A stretch of 64,000 bases of DNA from Mesorhizobium loti R88b (GTDB taxonomy: Bacteria; Pseudomonadota; Alphaproteobacteria; Rhizobiales; Rhizobiaceae), in contig NZ_CP033367.1 in the NCBI RefSeq assembly GCF_013170845.1, positions 6,015,001-6,079,000 of the forward strand. The letters are read 5' to 3'. Below the pieces are notes generated by a model that ran no database searches, was not told the origin of the DNA, and was given only the letters and a program-made list of their open reading frames with translations. Below are positions 1 to 8,903 of this stretch, in pieces (the first letter of the stretch is position 1; each line of letters begins with the position of its first letter). The position numbers were made by a program, and so were the translations under genes.

Positions 1-349
1 GCATGCGCAAAGCCGGCAGGACAATCTGCGCGAACGTCAGCAGGCAGCCGACGGCCAGCGGGCCGCGCACCTTCTCGGCAAAGTCGCCGGCGACATCATG
101 CAAGGCGTCGGCATCGTTGAGCAGCCGCGCGGCTTCCTTGAGGAAGACGCGGCCGCCGGCCGTCAGCGAGAGACCGTGCGAATGCTTGCGGACAAAAAGC
201 TGGACGCCGAACTCGGTTTCCAGCTGCGCGATGGAGGCCGAAATCGATGGCGGCGAGACATTGACCTGTTCGGCCGCCTTGGCGATGGAGCCGGCTTCGC
301 CCACGGCGACGAAATATTCCAGCTGTCTGAGCGTGAAGCGTAGCGGCAT
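1..349 (-). CDS. LysR-family transcriptional regulator, N-terminal part (cut by window edge)
   Basis: The first 116 codons of a LysR-type regulator start at ATG 349 and run off the left edge. The opening LRQLEYFVAV, followed by an AAEQVNVSPPSISASIAQLE helix pair, is the standard LysR winged helix-turn-helix (residues about 4-62); the following linker helix (LTAGGRVFLKEAARLL) is also typical. The effector-binding domain is outside the window. It lies 49 bp downstream of the aldehyde dehydrogenase gene in the same direction, so it may be the last gene of that operon and regulate it; that is inference. Family assignment is firm, ligand unknown. Confidence 0.93.
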   Translation of the reverse strand, partial: MPLRFTLRQLEYFVAVGEAGSIAKAAEQVNVSPPSISASIAQLETEFGVQLFVRKHSHGLSLTAGGRVFLKEAARLLNDADALHDVAGDFAEKVRGPLAVGCLLTFAQIVLPALRM

Positions 350-398
350 GGCTGGCTATGTTGCCGGTTTGGCTGCTGCGATCAAGCCTTGGCGCCCA

Positions 399-1889
399 TC
401 AGTACTTGATCCATGTCGTTTTCAGCGCGGTGTATTTGTCGAGCGCATGCAGCGACAGGTCGCGGCCGAAGCCGGATTGCTTGAAGCCGCCGAACGGGGT
501 CATCGGGCTCAGCGCGTCAACCGTGTTGACGGAAACCGTGCCGGCATGGAGCCGGCCGGCGATGCGGTGCGCACGCGACAGGCTGTCGGTCCACAGCGAT
601 GCGGCCAGCCCGTATGGGCTGTCATTGGCAATACGGATCGCTTCCGCCTCGTCATCGAAGGCGATGACCGACAGCACCGGCCCAAAAATCTCGTCGCGGG
701 CAATCGGATCGGCGGGCGCGACATCGTCAAAGATGGTGGGCTGGATAAAGCTGCCGCGGCCGTTGACGGTGACCAGATCGCCGCCGGCAACCAGGCGCGC
801 GGTTTTCTTGCCGGCCTGGACAAACCGCATGACATTGGTCGCGTGGCGGGCATCGACCATCGCGCCCATTTTCGAAGCCGGATCGAGCGGATCGCCGGGT
901 TGGGTGGCCGCCGCACGCTGAACCAATTTCTCGACCAGAGCATCCTTGATGCCGCGTTGGACGAGCAGACGCGAATTGGCGGAGCAGACTTCGCCCTGGT
1001 TGAAGAAGATGCCGAAGGCCGCCATGTCGGCCGCCGCATCGAGATCCCTGCAATCGGCAAAGACAAGGTTGGGGCTCTTGCCGCCGGTTTCCAGCCAGAC
1101 CTGCTTCATGTTCGACTGACCGGAATACTGCAGGAACATCTTGCCGACGGCGGTCGAACCGGTGAAGGCAAGGCAATCCACATCCATATGGCGGCCAAGC
1201 GCCTGGCCGGCGGTTTCGCCGAGGCCCGGCACCACATTGAGCACGCCGGCAGGCAGGCCCGCTTCCATGGCCAGTTCCGCCAGCCGGAGCGCCGACAAGG
1301 GCGACTGCTCGGCGGGTTTCAGCACCACCGAATTGCCCGCCGCCAGTGCGGGCGCGCATTTCCAGGTCGCCATGTCGAGCGGGAAATTCCACGGCACCAC
1401 AGCGCCGACCACGCCAAGCGGCTCGCGCCGCACCAACACCAGATCGCCTTCGCCGGTCGGCGCCACCTCGCCGTAGATCTTGTCGATGGCTTCGCCATAC
1501 CATTGGAAGATCGCTGCCGAGCCGGGAACGTCGACCGAAGTGGCGTCGCTGACCAGCTTGCCCATGTCGAGCGATTCAAGCAGCGCCAGTTCATGCAGGT
1601 TTTCGCGCAGCAACCGTGCCAGCCGCAGCAGCACCTCCTTGCGGTGCCCCGGACTGGTGCGTGACCAGACGCCGTCGTTGAAGCTGCGCCGTGCAGCGGC
1701 AACCGCCAGATCGATGTCTTCTTCGCCACAGGACGCCACGTCGGCCAGCGTCTCGCCGGTTGCCGGGTTGACGCAGGCGAAGGTCCGGCCGGACCGCGCC
1801 GCAACCGGCTTGCCGTCGATGAACGCCTTGTCGCGAAAACGGACCGCCGACGCCCTGCCGATCCAGTCCTTGTGGCTGAGTTCGCTCAT
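399..1889 (-). CDS. NAD(P)-dependent aldehyde dehydrogenase (PuuC-like)
   Basis: A full-length aldehyde dehydrogenase of 496 residues, the usual size. The oxyanion-hole Asn is N168 in VVPWNFP, the general base E267 in LETGGKSP, and the nucleophile C302 in FNQGEVCSANSR. The overall pattern is closest to the gamma-glutamyl-gamma-aminobutyraldehyde dehydrogenase (PuuC/AldH) branch, which oxidises amine-derived aldehydes to acids in the cytoplasm. It starts 27 bp after the DUF1028 gene and sits near the end of the minus-strand operon that begins with an ABC importer, so its likely job is to oxidise the aldehyde made upstream by the GMC or flavin oxidoreductase. The exact substrate cannot be read from the sequence. 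Confidence 0.93.
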   Translation of the reverse strand: MSELSHKDWIGRASAVRFRDKAFIDGKPVAARSGRTFACVNPATGETLADVASCGEEDIDLAVAAARRSFNDGVWSRTSPGHRKEVLLRLARLLRENLHELALLESLDMGKLVSDATSVDVPGSAAIFQWYGEAIDKIYGEVAPTGEGDLVLVRREPLGVVGAVVPWNFPLDMATWKCAPALAAGNSVVLKPAEQSPLSALRLAELAMEAGLPAGVLNVVPGLGETAGQALGRHMDVDCLAFTGSTAVGKMFLQYSGQSNMKQVWLETGGKSPNLVFADCRDLDAAADMAAFGIFFNQGEVCSANSRLLVQRGIKDALVEKLVQRAAATQPGDPLDPASKMGAMVDARHATNVMRFVQAGKKTARLVAGGDLVTVNGRGSFIQPTIFDDVAPADPIARDEIFGPVLSVIAFDDEAEAIRIANDSPYGLAASLWTDSLSRAHRIAGRLHAGTVSVNTVDALSPMTPFGGFKQSGFGRDLSLHALDKYTALKTTWIKY

Positions 1890-1916
1890 CGCAGGTGACC
1901 CCTGGCCGTGTCTTGA

Positions 1917-2591
1917 CTATTCATCGCCCGGCACGCCGTAGCTCGGCGCAGCGGATGGGTTTATCGCGCGGGTCACATAGGCATCGAGCTGTGGCTTGTA
2001 GAGTTCCCAGAGGCTCGCCAGTTGCTCGATCGGGCAGTCGTCGGTCCAGTCGCAGCGCAAATCGGCGACCGGCCAGGCGACCTCGCGCACCAGCTTCATG
2101 CCGGCGGAATGGACAGGGCCGGCTTCGCCGCCCGCTTTGAGCGCGGCGCGCATGGTCGCAATGAGGCGGTCGCCTAGATGCCCCTCCGACGCCAGGAAGG
2201 CTTCGACCATGGCCTGCGGCACGCCGTCATGGGCCAGCATGTTGCCGCCGCAAGCGACGTTTTCCGCGCGTGCTTCCGCCCAGATGCCCAGCGCCCTGGG
2301 TCCCGAATGGATCGCGGTCGCCCCGGTGGCATCGACGGCCAGCACCTGCCGGTATTCGGGATAGGCGCCGGTGCGCTTCAGGATGGCGATTGCCTCGGCG
2401 GCCGAAGCGCCGCGAGCCAGCAATTCGAGGCCCCGCAGCCCAAGTGTCGGATCGGTGACGTTCTGGCTGGCAATGGCGCCGACGCCGGCCTGTGCATAGG
2501 CACAGCGCGCCGCCACCGCGGGCGACGAGGAGGATACCGCGACCCCGAACATGCCGGTGCGGCTGCAGCGCGCGACGATGGAGAAGGTCAT
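1917..2591 (-). CDS. DUF1028 family protein
   Basis: A 224-residue DUF1028 protein. The start MTFSIVARC, then a GVAVSSSSPAVAARC segment and an ASQNVTDPTLG segment, are hallmarks of this family, which is thought to have an Ntn-hydrolase-like fold; the biochemical role is not established. The gene starts 4 bp after the RidA stop codon, so the two are almost certainly co-translated. DUF1028 and RidA proteins often travel together in amine, amide or peptide degradation clusters, which fits the dehydrogenases around them. I infer a hydrolytic or deamidating step, with low certainty about the substrate. Confidence 0.85.
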   Translation of the reverse strand: MTFSIVARCSRTGMFGVAVSSSSPAVAARCAYAQAGVGAIASQNVTDPTLGLRGLELLARGASAAEAIAILKRTGAYPEYRQVLAVDATGATAIHSGPRALGIWAEARAENVACGGNMLAHDGVPQAMVEAFLASEGHLGDRLIATMRAALKAGGEAGPVHSAGMKLVREVAWPVADLRCDWTDDCPIEQLASLWELYKPQLDAYVTRAINPSAAPSYGVPGDE

Positions 2592-2595
2592 GCCA

Positions 2596-3012
2596 TCAAT
2601 CCGGAATTACGGCGGTGCCGTCGATCTCGACCAACCAGTCCGGCCGCGCCAGGGCCTGCACGACGAGGCCGGTCGAAACGGGGTGCACGCCTTTGATGTA
2701 CTCGCCCATGGTGCGGTAGACCGCCTCGCGATGGCGCACGTCGGTGATGTAGACCACCACCTTGACCAGATGTTCCATGGTGCCGCCGCATTCCTCGATC
2801 AGCTGGCGGATGTTCTGCATCACCTTGTGCGTCTGCTCGGCCGGGTCATGGCTGCCGATATTCTTGGCGGTATCGAGGTCCTGCGGACACTGGCCACGCA
2901 GATAGACGGTTCTGCCGCCCCGCGTAACGACGGCCTGACACAGATCGTTGTCGAGTTTCTGCTCCGGATAGGTGTCCTTGGTGTTGAACTTGCGAATTCT
3001 TGTATGGGCCAT
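2596..3012 (-). CDS. RidA/YjgF family enamine/imine deaminase
   Basis: A 138-residue RidA-superfamily protein, about ten residues longer than the classical form. It carries the family's C-terminal LARPDWLVEIDGTAV segment with the Arg and Glu that line the pocket between trimer subunits, and a KVVVYITDV strand in the middle. Such proteins hydrolyse reactive enamines/imines released by flavin- or PLP-dependent amine oxidations. Here it sits between a flavin monooxygenase and DUF1028 in one operon, consistent with clearing an imine intermediate. A GGAGAT Shine-Dalgarno sequence lies just before ATG 3012. Whether it is a housekeeping RidA or a pathway-specific subgroup cannot be decided here. Confidence 0.9.
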   Translation of the reverse strand: MAHTRIRKFNTKDTYPEQKLDNDLCQAVVTRGGRTVYLRGQCPQDLDTAKNIGSHDPAEQTHKVMQNIRQLIEECGGTMEHLVKVVVYITDVRHREAVYRTMGEYIKGVHPVSTGLVVQALARPDWLVEIDGTAVIPD

Positions 3013-3067
3013 CGTGATCTCCGTCGGATCGGCTCGAGGTCTGGGCTTCCGTTGCAGCTGCTGTTGG

Positions 3068-4342
3068 CTATGCCGCCTGGGTCTCGCGTCTAGCGGACGC
3101 GTGGTAAGCCAGATACTTGCGTTGCGTGGAAATGTGGTCGGCTACATGCTGGGCGTCGTGCCAGACGCCCCAGATGAAGCTGGATCCCCTGCGTGACTGC
3201 CACGGCAGCCCGAGGAAATAGATTCCGGGCTCGGTCGAAACGCCGCGCTGATGCCTCGGCTTGCCCTTTTCGTCGAACACATCAACGCCGAGCCAGCTGT
3301 AATCGACGGTAAATCCCGTTGCCCAGATGATCGAACCTATTCCCGCCTTTGCCAGATCCAACTGGAGGATGGGATTTGCCATGCATTGCGGGTCCGGCCC
3401 GATCTTGCGGGCGTCGGGCTCTTCCGGAAGGTCGAGGCCGTTGCGGGCAACATAGGCGTCTGCCTCGTCCAGCACCGACATGTAGTTTGCATCGCCGCGG
3501 GCGATGTTTCGGGTGAGATCAGGGGCAAAGCCCAGGACGCCATCCTTATAAGACTCCGTCCGGCCAACCAGCGTTATCCCTTGCGCAGCAAGACGCCGGA
3601 AATCGATCGTCTGTCCGCCACGCGCACCACTGACCGCGATGGTGACGTGTTCCGTGCCAGGCGCGGGGGCCTGTGCGTCCCACTTGCCGAGAACGCCCAG
3701 CCACCAGCAGAAGTCGCGCTCGCGATAGGCCCGCGGCGGCCGATCGTGCGGTCCGACCGAGAGGTAGACACGCCGCCCCGCACGCTGGAGTTCGTCCGCG
3801 ATCTGCACCCCGGAAGACCCCGAGCCGACCACCAGCACCGCACCTGCGGGCAACTGGCCGGGATTGCGATAGGCGCTGGAATGAATCTGCATTGGTCCGG
3901 CTTCGTTGGGAACGACTGAGGGAATGACGGGGTGCTGGAACGCTCCGGTGGCGGCAACCACGCTTCTGGCCTCGATCACGCCATCCGAGGTCTCGACCTG
4001 AAAACCCGGCCGGCCGACCAGCCTTTGCACCTTCCTGACCTCGACGCCGCAGCGAATGGGGGCGGCGATCATCTCCGCGTAGGCGACAAAATAATCGGCG
4101 ACCTTTTCCTTGCCGATAAAGGCATCCGGGCCAGCATCCGGAAACGCCATGCCCGGAAACCGGTCATGCCAGGCCGGACCATTGGCAACCAGCGAGTCCC
4201 ATCTTTCTGAGCGCCAGCGCTCGGCGATACGCTGCCGCTCAAGGATGAGATGAGGCACGCCGCACTTGCTCAGATGCTCGCTCATGGCCAGCCCCGCCTG
4301 GCCAGCGCCGACAACAAGCGTGTCTACTTTTTCAACTGACAT
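3068..4342 (-). CDS. Flavin-containing monooxygenase (CzcO/TrkA-like FAD oxidoreductase)
   Basis: A 424-residue FAD/NADPH monooxygenase. The N-terminal VVGAGQAGLAMSEHL is the FAD-binding GxGxxG motif; a second dinucleotide motif, VVGSGSSGVQIADEL, lies near the middle and would bind NADPH; the ATGAFQHP and IWATGFTVDY stretches are the ATG motifs of class B flavin monooxygenases. These enzymes insert oxygen into amines, sulfides or ketones. An AAAGGA Shine-Dalgarno precedes ATG 4342. It lies between the GMC oxidoreductase (115 bp upstream) and RidA, so N-oxidation of an amine substrate is a reasonable guess, but the substrate is unknown. Confidence 0.9.
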   Translation of the reverse strand: MSVEKVDTLVVGAGQAGLAMSEHLSKCGVPHLILERQRIAERWRSERWDSLVANGPAWHDRFPGMAFPDAGPDAFIGKEKVADYFVAYAEMIAAPIRCGVEVRKVQRLVGRPGFQVETSDGVIEARSVVAATGAFQHPVIPSVVPNEAGPMQIHSSAYRNPGQLPAGAVLVVGSGSSGVQIADELQRAGRRVYLSVGPHDRPPRAYRERDFCWWLGVLGKWDAQAPAPGTEHVTIAVSGARGGQTIDFRRLAAQGITLVGRTESYKDGVLGFAPDLTRNIARGDANYMSVLDEADAYVARNGLDLPEEPDARKIGPDPQCMANPILQLDLAKAGIGSIIWATGFTVDYSWLGVDVFDEKGKPRHQRGVSTEPGIYFLGLPWQSRRGSSFIWGVWHDAQHVADHISTQRKYLAYHASARRETQAA

Positions 4343-4456
4343 TGCAGCGGTCCTTTCTGGCTCTCTCCCCGAGATTTCCGCGGATGCGACGGAGATCAGA
4401 TTGCTGGTCTACCGGAGGGACCGAGCAGCGAAAATTACGATTTCATGTGGCAATGG

Positions 4457-6082
4457 TTAGCTTGTGCCTAAATGCGGCTGCGCCAAAATCGCCGTAGCCG
4501 CTTTTTCGCCGATCATCATGGATGGCGCATTGGTGTTGCCGCCGATCAATGTCGGCATGATCGAGGCATCCGCGACGCGCAGATTGTCGAAGCCGTGCAC
4601 CTTGAGGCTGGCAGGATCGACCACAGCCATGGTGTCCTTGCCCATCTTGGCCGTGCCGACCGGGTGATAAACGGTGAGCGCCTCGGCACGCAGATAGGCA
4701 AGGATCTCGTCATCGGTGACGACATCGGGTCCGGGCAGGATTTCCGGTCCGCGAATATCGGCAAAGACCGGCGAGGCCAGAATGGAGCGCGCGACCTTGA
4801 TGCCCTCGACAAGGGTCAGGGCATCCTGCTCGTCACTGAAGAAGCGGTGATCGATGTGCACGTTGCGGCGGGTGCCGTCGCGCTCGAGCATGATTTCGCC
4901 AACGCTGCCGGGCCGCAGCACGCAGGTGTGCACGGCATAGCCGTGGCCATATTCGACGAGCCGGCCGCGATGGCTGCGATAGCCGGGGACAAAGTGGAAT
5001 TGGACGTCGGGAACATCGCCGGCATATCTGGTCTTGGCGAAGCCGCCCGCCTCGACATAGTTGGTCGTCAGCATTCCCTTGCGGCGGACGAAATATTGAA
5101 ACGGTGCCGCCAGCATCGCCGGAAGATTGGCGAGCGACAGACCGAGCGTCCTGGTGCTCTTCGATCGCACCGTGATCATGCCGTCGACATGGTCGCGCAG
5201 GTTCTTGCCGACGCCCGGCACGTTCATGACCGGTTCTATTCCCGCCGCTTTCAGCTCCTCGGCCGGGCCGATGCCGGAAGCAAGCAGGATTCGCGGCGAT
5301 CCGATCGCGCCCGCGCTGAGCACCACTTCGGCGCGGCATGTCAGCCTTTGAGCTGCTCCGTCCCGGATCACATTGACACCGGTGACGCGCCCGCTTCCGA
5401 CTGCCAGATCAAGCACCTCGACGCCTGACAGGACCTGGAGGTTCGGGCGGCCGAGAACCGGCCGGATGAAGGCTGAATAGGCCGAGAAGCGCTCGCCCTT
5501 GTCCTGGGTGACATTGTAGATGCCGAGGCCGAGTTGGCCATCGGCATTGAAGTCACGGTTGTCGGGCAGCCCCACGCCCCTGCCCGCCTCTACCCACAGC
5601 CTGGACACCGCGTTGGGATCGCGCGGATTGTCGACCAGCAGTTCACCTTCGAAGCCGTGATAGGCCGGGTTCTGCGACAGGAGGTTCCGTTCCAGCGTCT
5701 TGAAGACCGGCAGGACATCGGCGTAGGACCACCCGGCACAGCCACGTGCCGCCCACTCATCGTAGTCCTGCGCGGCACCGCGAATATAGACCATCGAGTT
5801 GATCGAACTCGACCCGCCGAGAAGCTTGCCCCGGTTGACCGGTATGCGGCGGTTGTTGAGCAGCGGCTGCGGTACGCCTTTGTAGCCGTAGTCGAAAGTC
5901 GGATTGCCATAGAGCGAGAGGATGCCGGCCGGCACGCGCACCCTTGTGCGGTCATCGCTACCGCCAGCCTCGATCAGGCAGACACGGATTGCAGGATTGG
6001 CACTCAACCTGTTGGCCAGGACACAACCGGCCGAGCCCGCGCCGATGACGATATAGTCGAATTCCGCAGTCTCGATGCTCAT
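4457..6082 (-). CDS. GMC-family FAD oxidoreductase (choline dehydrogenase-like)
   Basis: A 541-residue glucose-methanol-choline oxidoreductase. FAD binding is shown by DYIVIGAGSAGCVLANRL at the N-terminus and the GMC signature GGSSSINSMVYIRG near residue 85. The catalytic His-Asn pair is visible at the C-terminus in VYHPVGTAKMG and NTNAPSMMIGEKAA. These enzymes oxidise primary alcohols to aldehydes, passing electrons to the respiratory chain or oxygen; the aldehyde dehydrogenase at 399-1889 would be the natural partner. It starts 5 bp after the ABC ATPase stop, so transport and oxidation genes are in one operon. Choline is only one of many possible substrates in this family. Confidence 0.92.
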   Translation of the reverse strand: MSIETAEFDYIVIGAGSAGCVLANRLSANPAIRVCLIEAGGSDDRTRVRVPAGILSLYGNPTFDYGYKGVPQPLLNNRRIPVNRGKLLGGSSSINSMVYIRGAAQDYDEWAARGCAGWSYADVLPVFKTLERNLLSQNPAYHGFEGELLVDNPRDPNAVSRLWVEAGRGVGLPDNRDFNADGQLGLGIYNVTQDKGERFSAYSAFIRPVLGRPNLQVLSGVEVLDLAVGSGRVTGVNVIRDGAAQRLTCRAEVVLSAGAIGSPRILLASGIGPAEELKAAGIEPVMNVPGVGKNLRDHVDGMITVRSKSTRTLGLSLANLPAMLAAPFQYFVRRKGMLTTNYVEAGGFAKTRYAGDVPDVQFHFVPGYRSHRGRLVEYGHGYAVHTCVLRPGSVGEIMLERDGTRRNVHIDHRFFSDEQDALTLVEGIKVARSILASPVFADIRGPEILPGPDVVTDDEILAYLRAEALTVYHPVGTAKMGKDTMAVVDPASLKVHGFDNLRVADASIMPTLIGGNTNAPSMMIGEKAATAILAQPHLGTS

Positions 6083-6087
6083 GCCCG

Positions 6088-6891
6088 CTAGTGCTCTTCG
6101 TCTTCGTCGTTCTTCAAGAGCTCGAGGATTTCCCGCTTCATGGCGATGAAGTTCGGCTCCATGACCAGATCCATGCTGCGCGGACGCGGCAAGCCGACGC
6201 GGATTTCCTTTTTGATCTGGCCGGGCCGGCCGGACATGACGAGCACCCGGTCCGCCAGCAGGATCGCCTCGTCAATGTCATGGGTGACGAACAGGACCGT
6301 CTTCTTGGAATGGTCCCAGATTCTCAGCAAAAGCCTCTGCATTGAGTGACGGGTCTGGCTGTCGAGCGCTCCGAAGGGTTCGTCCATCAGCAGCACTTGC
6401 GGATCATTGGCGAGCGCACGCGCAATCGCCACGCGCTGCTTCATGCCGCCCGACAGCTGCGAGGTATAATGGTTGGCGAATTTCGCCAGCCCGACCTCAT
6501 GGAGAAAATGCTCGACGATGGCCTTGCGCTCTGCCGCTGTCATGCCCTTCCGCTTCGGGCCGTATTCGACGTTCTGCGCCACGGTCAGCCAGGGAAACAG
6601 CGTATAGGCCTGAAACACCATGCCGCGATCCGGACCTGGCTCGGTGACCGGCTTGCCGCCGACAGAGATCATGCCGCCGGTGCGCTCCTCGAGGCCGGCG
6701 ACGAGATAGAGCAGGCTCGACTTGCCGCAGCCGGATGGGCCGACGATCACGCAGAACTCATTGGGCACCACATGGAACGAGATGCCGTCCAGCGCCAGCA
6801 CGGCGTTGTCGCCTGTGCCGTAGCGCAGGACCACATTGTCGATGGCGATATCGGAGCTCTTCGGTTTCGTCGTGAGTGTCAGGGCGTCCAT
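6088..6891 (-). CDS. ABC transporter ATP-binding protein (nitrate/sulfonate/taurine type)
   Basis: The ATPase of an SsuABC/TauABC-type importer, 267 residues from the chosen start. Walker A is GPSGCGKSS, the signature LSGGMKQRVAIARAL, Walker B LLMDEPFGALD, and the switch His lies in FVTHDIDEA. ATG 6891 is preferred over an upstream in-frame ATG at 6969, because a GAGGAG Shine-Dalgarno lies 8 bp before it and the longer form would overlap the permease gene by 65 bp. The permease stop codon overlaps this ribosome site, pointing to translational coupling. Together with the next two genes it forms a complete importer for a small organic compound. Confidence 0.94.
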   Translation of the reverse strand: MDALTLTTKPKSSDIAIDNVVLRYGTGDNAVLALDGISFHVVPNEFCVIVGPSGCGKSSLLYLVAGLEERTGGMISVGGKPVTEPGPDRGMVFQAYTLFPWLTVAQNVEYGPKRKGMTAAERKAIVEHFLHEVGLAKFANHYTSQLSGGMKQRVAIARALANDPQVLLMDEPFGALDSQTRHSMQRLLLRIWDHSKKTVLFVTHDIDEAILLADRVLVMSGRPGQIKKEIRVGLPRPRSMDLVMEPNFIAMKREILELLKNDEDEEH

Positions 6892-6904
6892 GTCAGCGAA
6901 CTCC

Positions 6905-7771
6905 TCAATTGGCCCAGGGGGCGACGAGGCGGCGAATGCCCCGGAACAATTGGTCGGTGCAAAGACCAAGGATGCCGATCATGGCGATGGCCATGAAGAT
7001 CACGTCGACCTGGAAGCCGCGCATGGCCTTGAGCGAGATGTAGCCAAGCCCGCTGCGGGCGGCGACGAGTTCGGCCACGACGAGATAGGTCCAGGCCCAG
7101 CCCATGGTGACGCGCAGCACATCCAGCACATTCGGAAGCGTGGCCGGAAAGACGATGTGGAAGACCGTGTCGCTTCGTTTGGTCCCGAGCGTATAGGCTG
7201 CGTTGACCAGGTCGCGCTGGACGCTGCGGGCGCTGTCGGCGATCATGACGAGCTGCTGGAAGAAGACGCCGAAGACGATGACGGCAACGCGCTGCTCGAT
7301 GCCGATGCCGATCCACAGGATGAAAAGCGGCACGAAGGACGTCACCGGCAGATAGCGGATGAAATTGACCAACGGTTCGAGCACGGCCTGGACGATGCGG
7401 TAAGTGCCCATCGTCAATCCAAGCGGCACCGCAACGATGCTCGAAATGACAAAGCCGATCAACACCACCTGGACGCTGGCGAACACATGCTCCCACAGCG
7501 ACCCGTCGGCGGCCATCCTGATGGTGGTGGTCAACACGGATTCGGGGCGAGGCAGGAACATTTCCTTGACCGCTCCGGAATAGGTCAACGCGAACCAGCC
7601 GCCGATGACGGCGATCCAGACCATGAAGCCCAGCGTGATGGAGAGAGAGCGCGGCACAGCCCGAAACGGTGTGGCGATGACTTTCAGGACGGATCGACCG
7701 GCCTGACCTTCTTCCACTCTCGCGGTCACGCCATTGCTGACCAGAGAGCTCGTGTTCGGTGCTAGTGTCAC
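6905..7771 (-). CDS. ABC transporter permease (SsuC/TauC-like)
   Basis: A 288-residue inner-membrane permease with about six hydrophobic segments and the cytoplasmic EAA loop near residues 190-210 (AAYTLGTKRSDTVFHIVFPA), which contacts the ATPase. The start codon is GTG 7771, preceded by an AAAAAGG ribosome site. The N-terminal 35 residues are hydrophilic and cytoplasmic. It is the middle gene of the SBP-permease-ATPase set, which belongs to the nitrate/sulfonate/taurine family; members also move pyrimidines, riboflavin precursors and aromatic acids, so the cargo stays open. Confidence 0.93.
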   Translation of the reverse strand: MTLAPNTSSLVSNGVTARVEEGQAGRSVLKVIATPFRAVPRSLSITLGFMVWIAVIGGWFALTYSGAVKEMFLPRPESVLTTTIRMAADGSLWEHVFASVQVVLIGFVISSIVAVPLGLTMGTYRIVQAVLEPLVNFIRYLPVTSFVPLFILWIGIGIEQRVAVIVFGVFFQQLVMIADSARSVQRDLVNAAYTLGTKRSDTVFHIVFPATLPNVLDVLRVTMGWAWTYLVVAELVAARSGLGYISLKAMRGFQVDVIFMAIAMIGILGLCTDQLFRGIRRLVAPWAN

Positions 7772-7795
7772 GGGATACCTTTTTGGGCCGCTTGG

Positions 7796-7822
7796 ACCGG
7801 AGGCGCGAGGTCCGCCTCCGGT
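7796..7822 (-). other. Intercistronic stem-loop between binding-protein and permease genes
   Basis: Perfect 10-bp inverted repeat, ACCGGAGGCG at 7796-7805 and its complement at 7813-7822, with a 7-base loop. It lies in the 97-bp gap between the binding-protein stop (7869) and the permease start (7771). No T-run follows on the minus strand, so a transcript-stabilising or processing role (more binding protein than membrane subunits) is more likely than full termination. Confidence 0.75.
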
Positions 7823-7868
7823 TCAGCCAAATCAACTTTGCAAGGTCAAGTTACTTCACAAGGCCAAT

Positions 7869-8858
7869 TTACTTAGCAAGGAAGGACGTATCGATGAGGT
7901 CGTCGTACTTGATGTCCATCTTGAGCTTGCCGAAACCGCCCCAGATATCGCCGCCCAGCTTGATCAGTTTGCCGGCTTCGCCAGTCTCGCCACCGGCGAA
8001 GAATTCGGCATTGCGCGCCTTGCCGTAGAAGTTCACGCCCGCGGCCGAGGAGGCGAAGTCCTTCGGCTCCTTCAGCCAGCCGCCGACGCCCTTGGCCATC
8101 ACCTCATAGGCCTTCTCCGGATTCTCCTTGATGAACTCGTTGGCCTTATAGAGGCCCTTCACCAGCGCCTCGACATCCTTGGGGTTCTTCGTGATGTAGT
8201 CGCAGTTGAGCGCCACCACATCGACGATCAAGCCCGGCGTCTTCGAGGAGTCGATCAGCACCTGTCCCTTGTTTTCCTTCTTGGCCAGCGTCAGATGCGG
8301 TTCCCAGGTGACGGCAACAGGAATGCGGTCGGCCATGAAGGCGGCGGCGGCATCGTCCGCCGTCATGTTGGTGATCTTCACATCGGCCTGGGTGAGACCG
8401 GCCTGCTTGAGCAGGATATTGAACCAGAACTGCGACACCGAGCCTTCGTTCAGCGCAACGTCCATGCCCTTGAGGTCGGCGACGCTCTTGATCCCGCTGG
8501 GCGCGAGAACGCCATCGCCGCCATGGCTGTCATCCAGCGCATAGACCGACTTGAAGCAGACATCCTTCGAACGATACTTCATGATCTCGTCGATGGTCGA
8601 GGCGCTGCCGTCGAGCTCGCCGGCGGCAACAGCCGCCATGTACAGCGATGCTTCCTCGATGATTTCGAGCGAGACATCGAGCCCACCTTCCTTGAAGTAG
8701 CCCATGTCACGGGCAAGGAAGAGCGGCCCGTATCCTACCCAGGTCGTCATGCCCAGTTTCAAGCTGCCAGCTTCGGCGTGGAGGCTCACCGATATGGCGC
8801 TGAGGGCAATCCCGGCCACAAGCGCGGCCCGGCGAAACTTCGAGATTATCGTCTTCAT
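7869..8858 (-). CDS. ABC transporter substrate-binding protein (NMT1/SsuA-like)
   Basis: A 329-residue periplasmic binding protein. Residues 1-30 form a Sec signal peptide (basic KFRR, hydrophobic core, cleavage near HAEA). The mature part opens LKLGMTTWVGYGPLFLARDMGYF, the usual first strand and helix of the NMT1/THI5 fold, and has an ITNMTADDAAAAFMADRIPVAVTWEPH segment typical of aliphatic sulfonate/nitrate-like binders. ATG 8858 is chosen over GTG 8861 because AGGGGA is then 5-6 bases away. It is the first gene of the operon that runs to the LysR gene at the left edge. Ligand unknown. Confidence 0.93.
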   Translation of the reverse strand: MKTIISKFRRAALVAGIALSAISVSLHAEAGSLKLGMTTWVGYGPLFLARDMGYFKEGGLDVSLEIIEEASLYMAAVAAGELDGSASTIDEIMKYRSKDVCFKSVYALDDSHGGDGVLAPSGIKSVADLKGMDVALNEGSVSQFWFNILLKQAGLTQADVKITNMTADDAAAAFMADRIPVAVTWEPHLTLAKKENKGQVLIDSSKTPGLIVDVVALNCDYITKNPKDVEALVKGLYKANEFIKENPEKAYEVMAKGVGGWLKEPKDFASSAAGVNFYGKARNAEFFAGGETGEAGKLIKLGGDIWGGFGKLKMDIKYDDLIDTSFLAK

Positions 8859-8878
8859 CACGTTCCCCTGTTTTTTGA

Positions 8879-8903
8879 GGTCGGGCGTTGTCCGCGCCCG
8901 ACC
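8879..8903 (-). other. 5'-leader stem-loop before the binding-protein gene
   Basis: Perfect 9-bp inverted repeat (GGTCGGGCG at 8879-8887 and its complement at 8895-8903, 7-base loop). On the minus-strand mRNA it is followed by TCAAAAAACAGGGGA, i.e. an A-rich stretch and the Shine-Dalgarno sequence. It could protect the 5' end or tune initiation; read on the plus strand it has no T-run, so it is not a convincing terminator. Confidence 0.65.

Noticed and set aside
3..1664. 553-codon open frame on the plus strand at the left edge
   Set aside because: Mirrors the aldehyde dehydrogenase and LysR genes on the other strand; low-complexity Arg/Gly/His-rich translation and no family resemblance.
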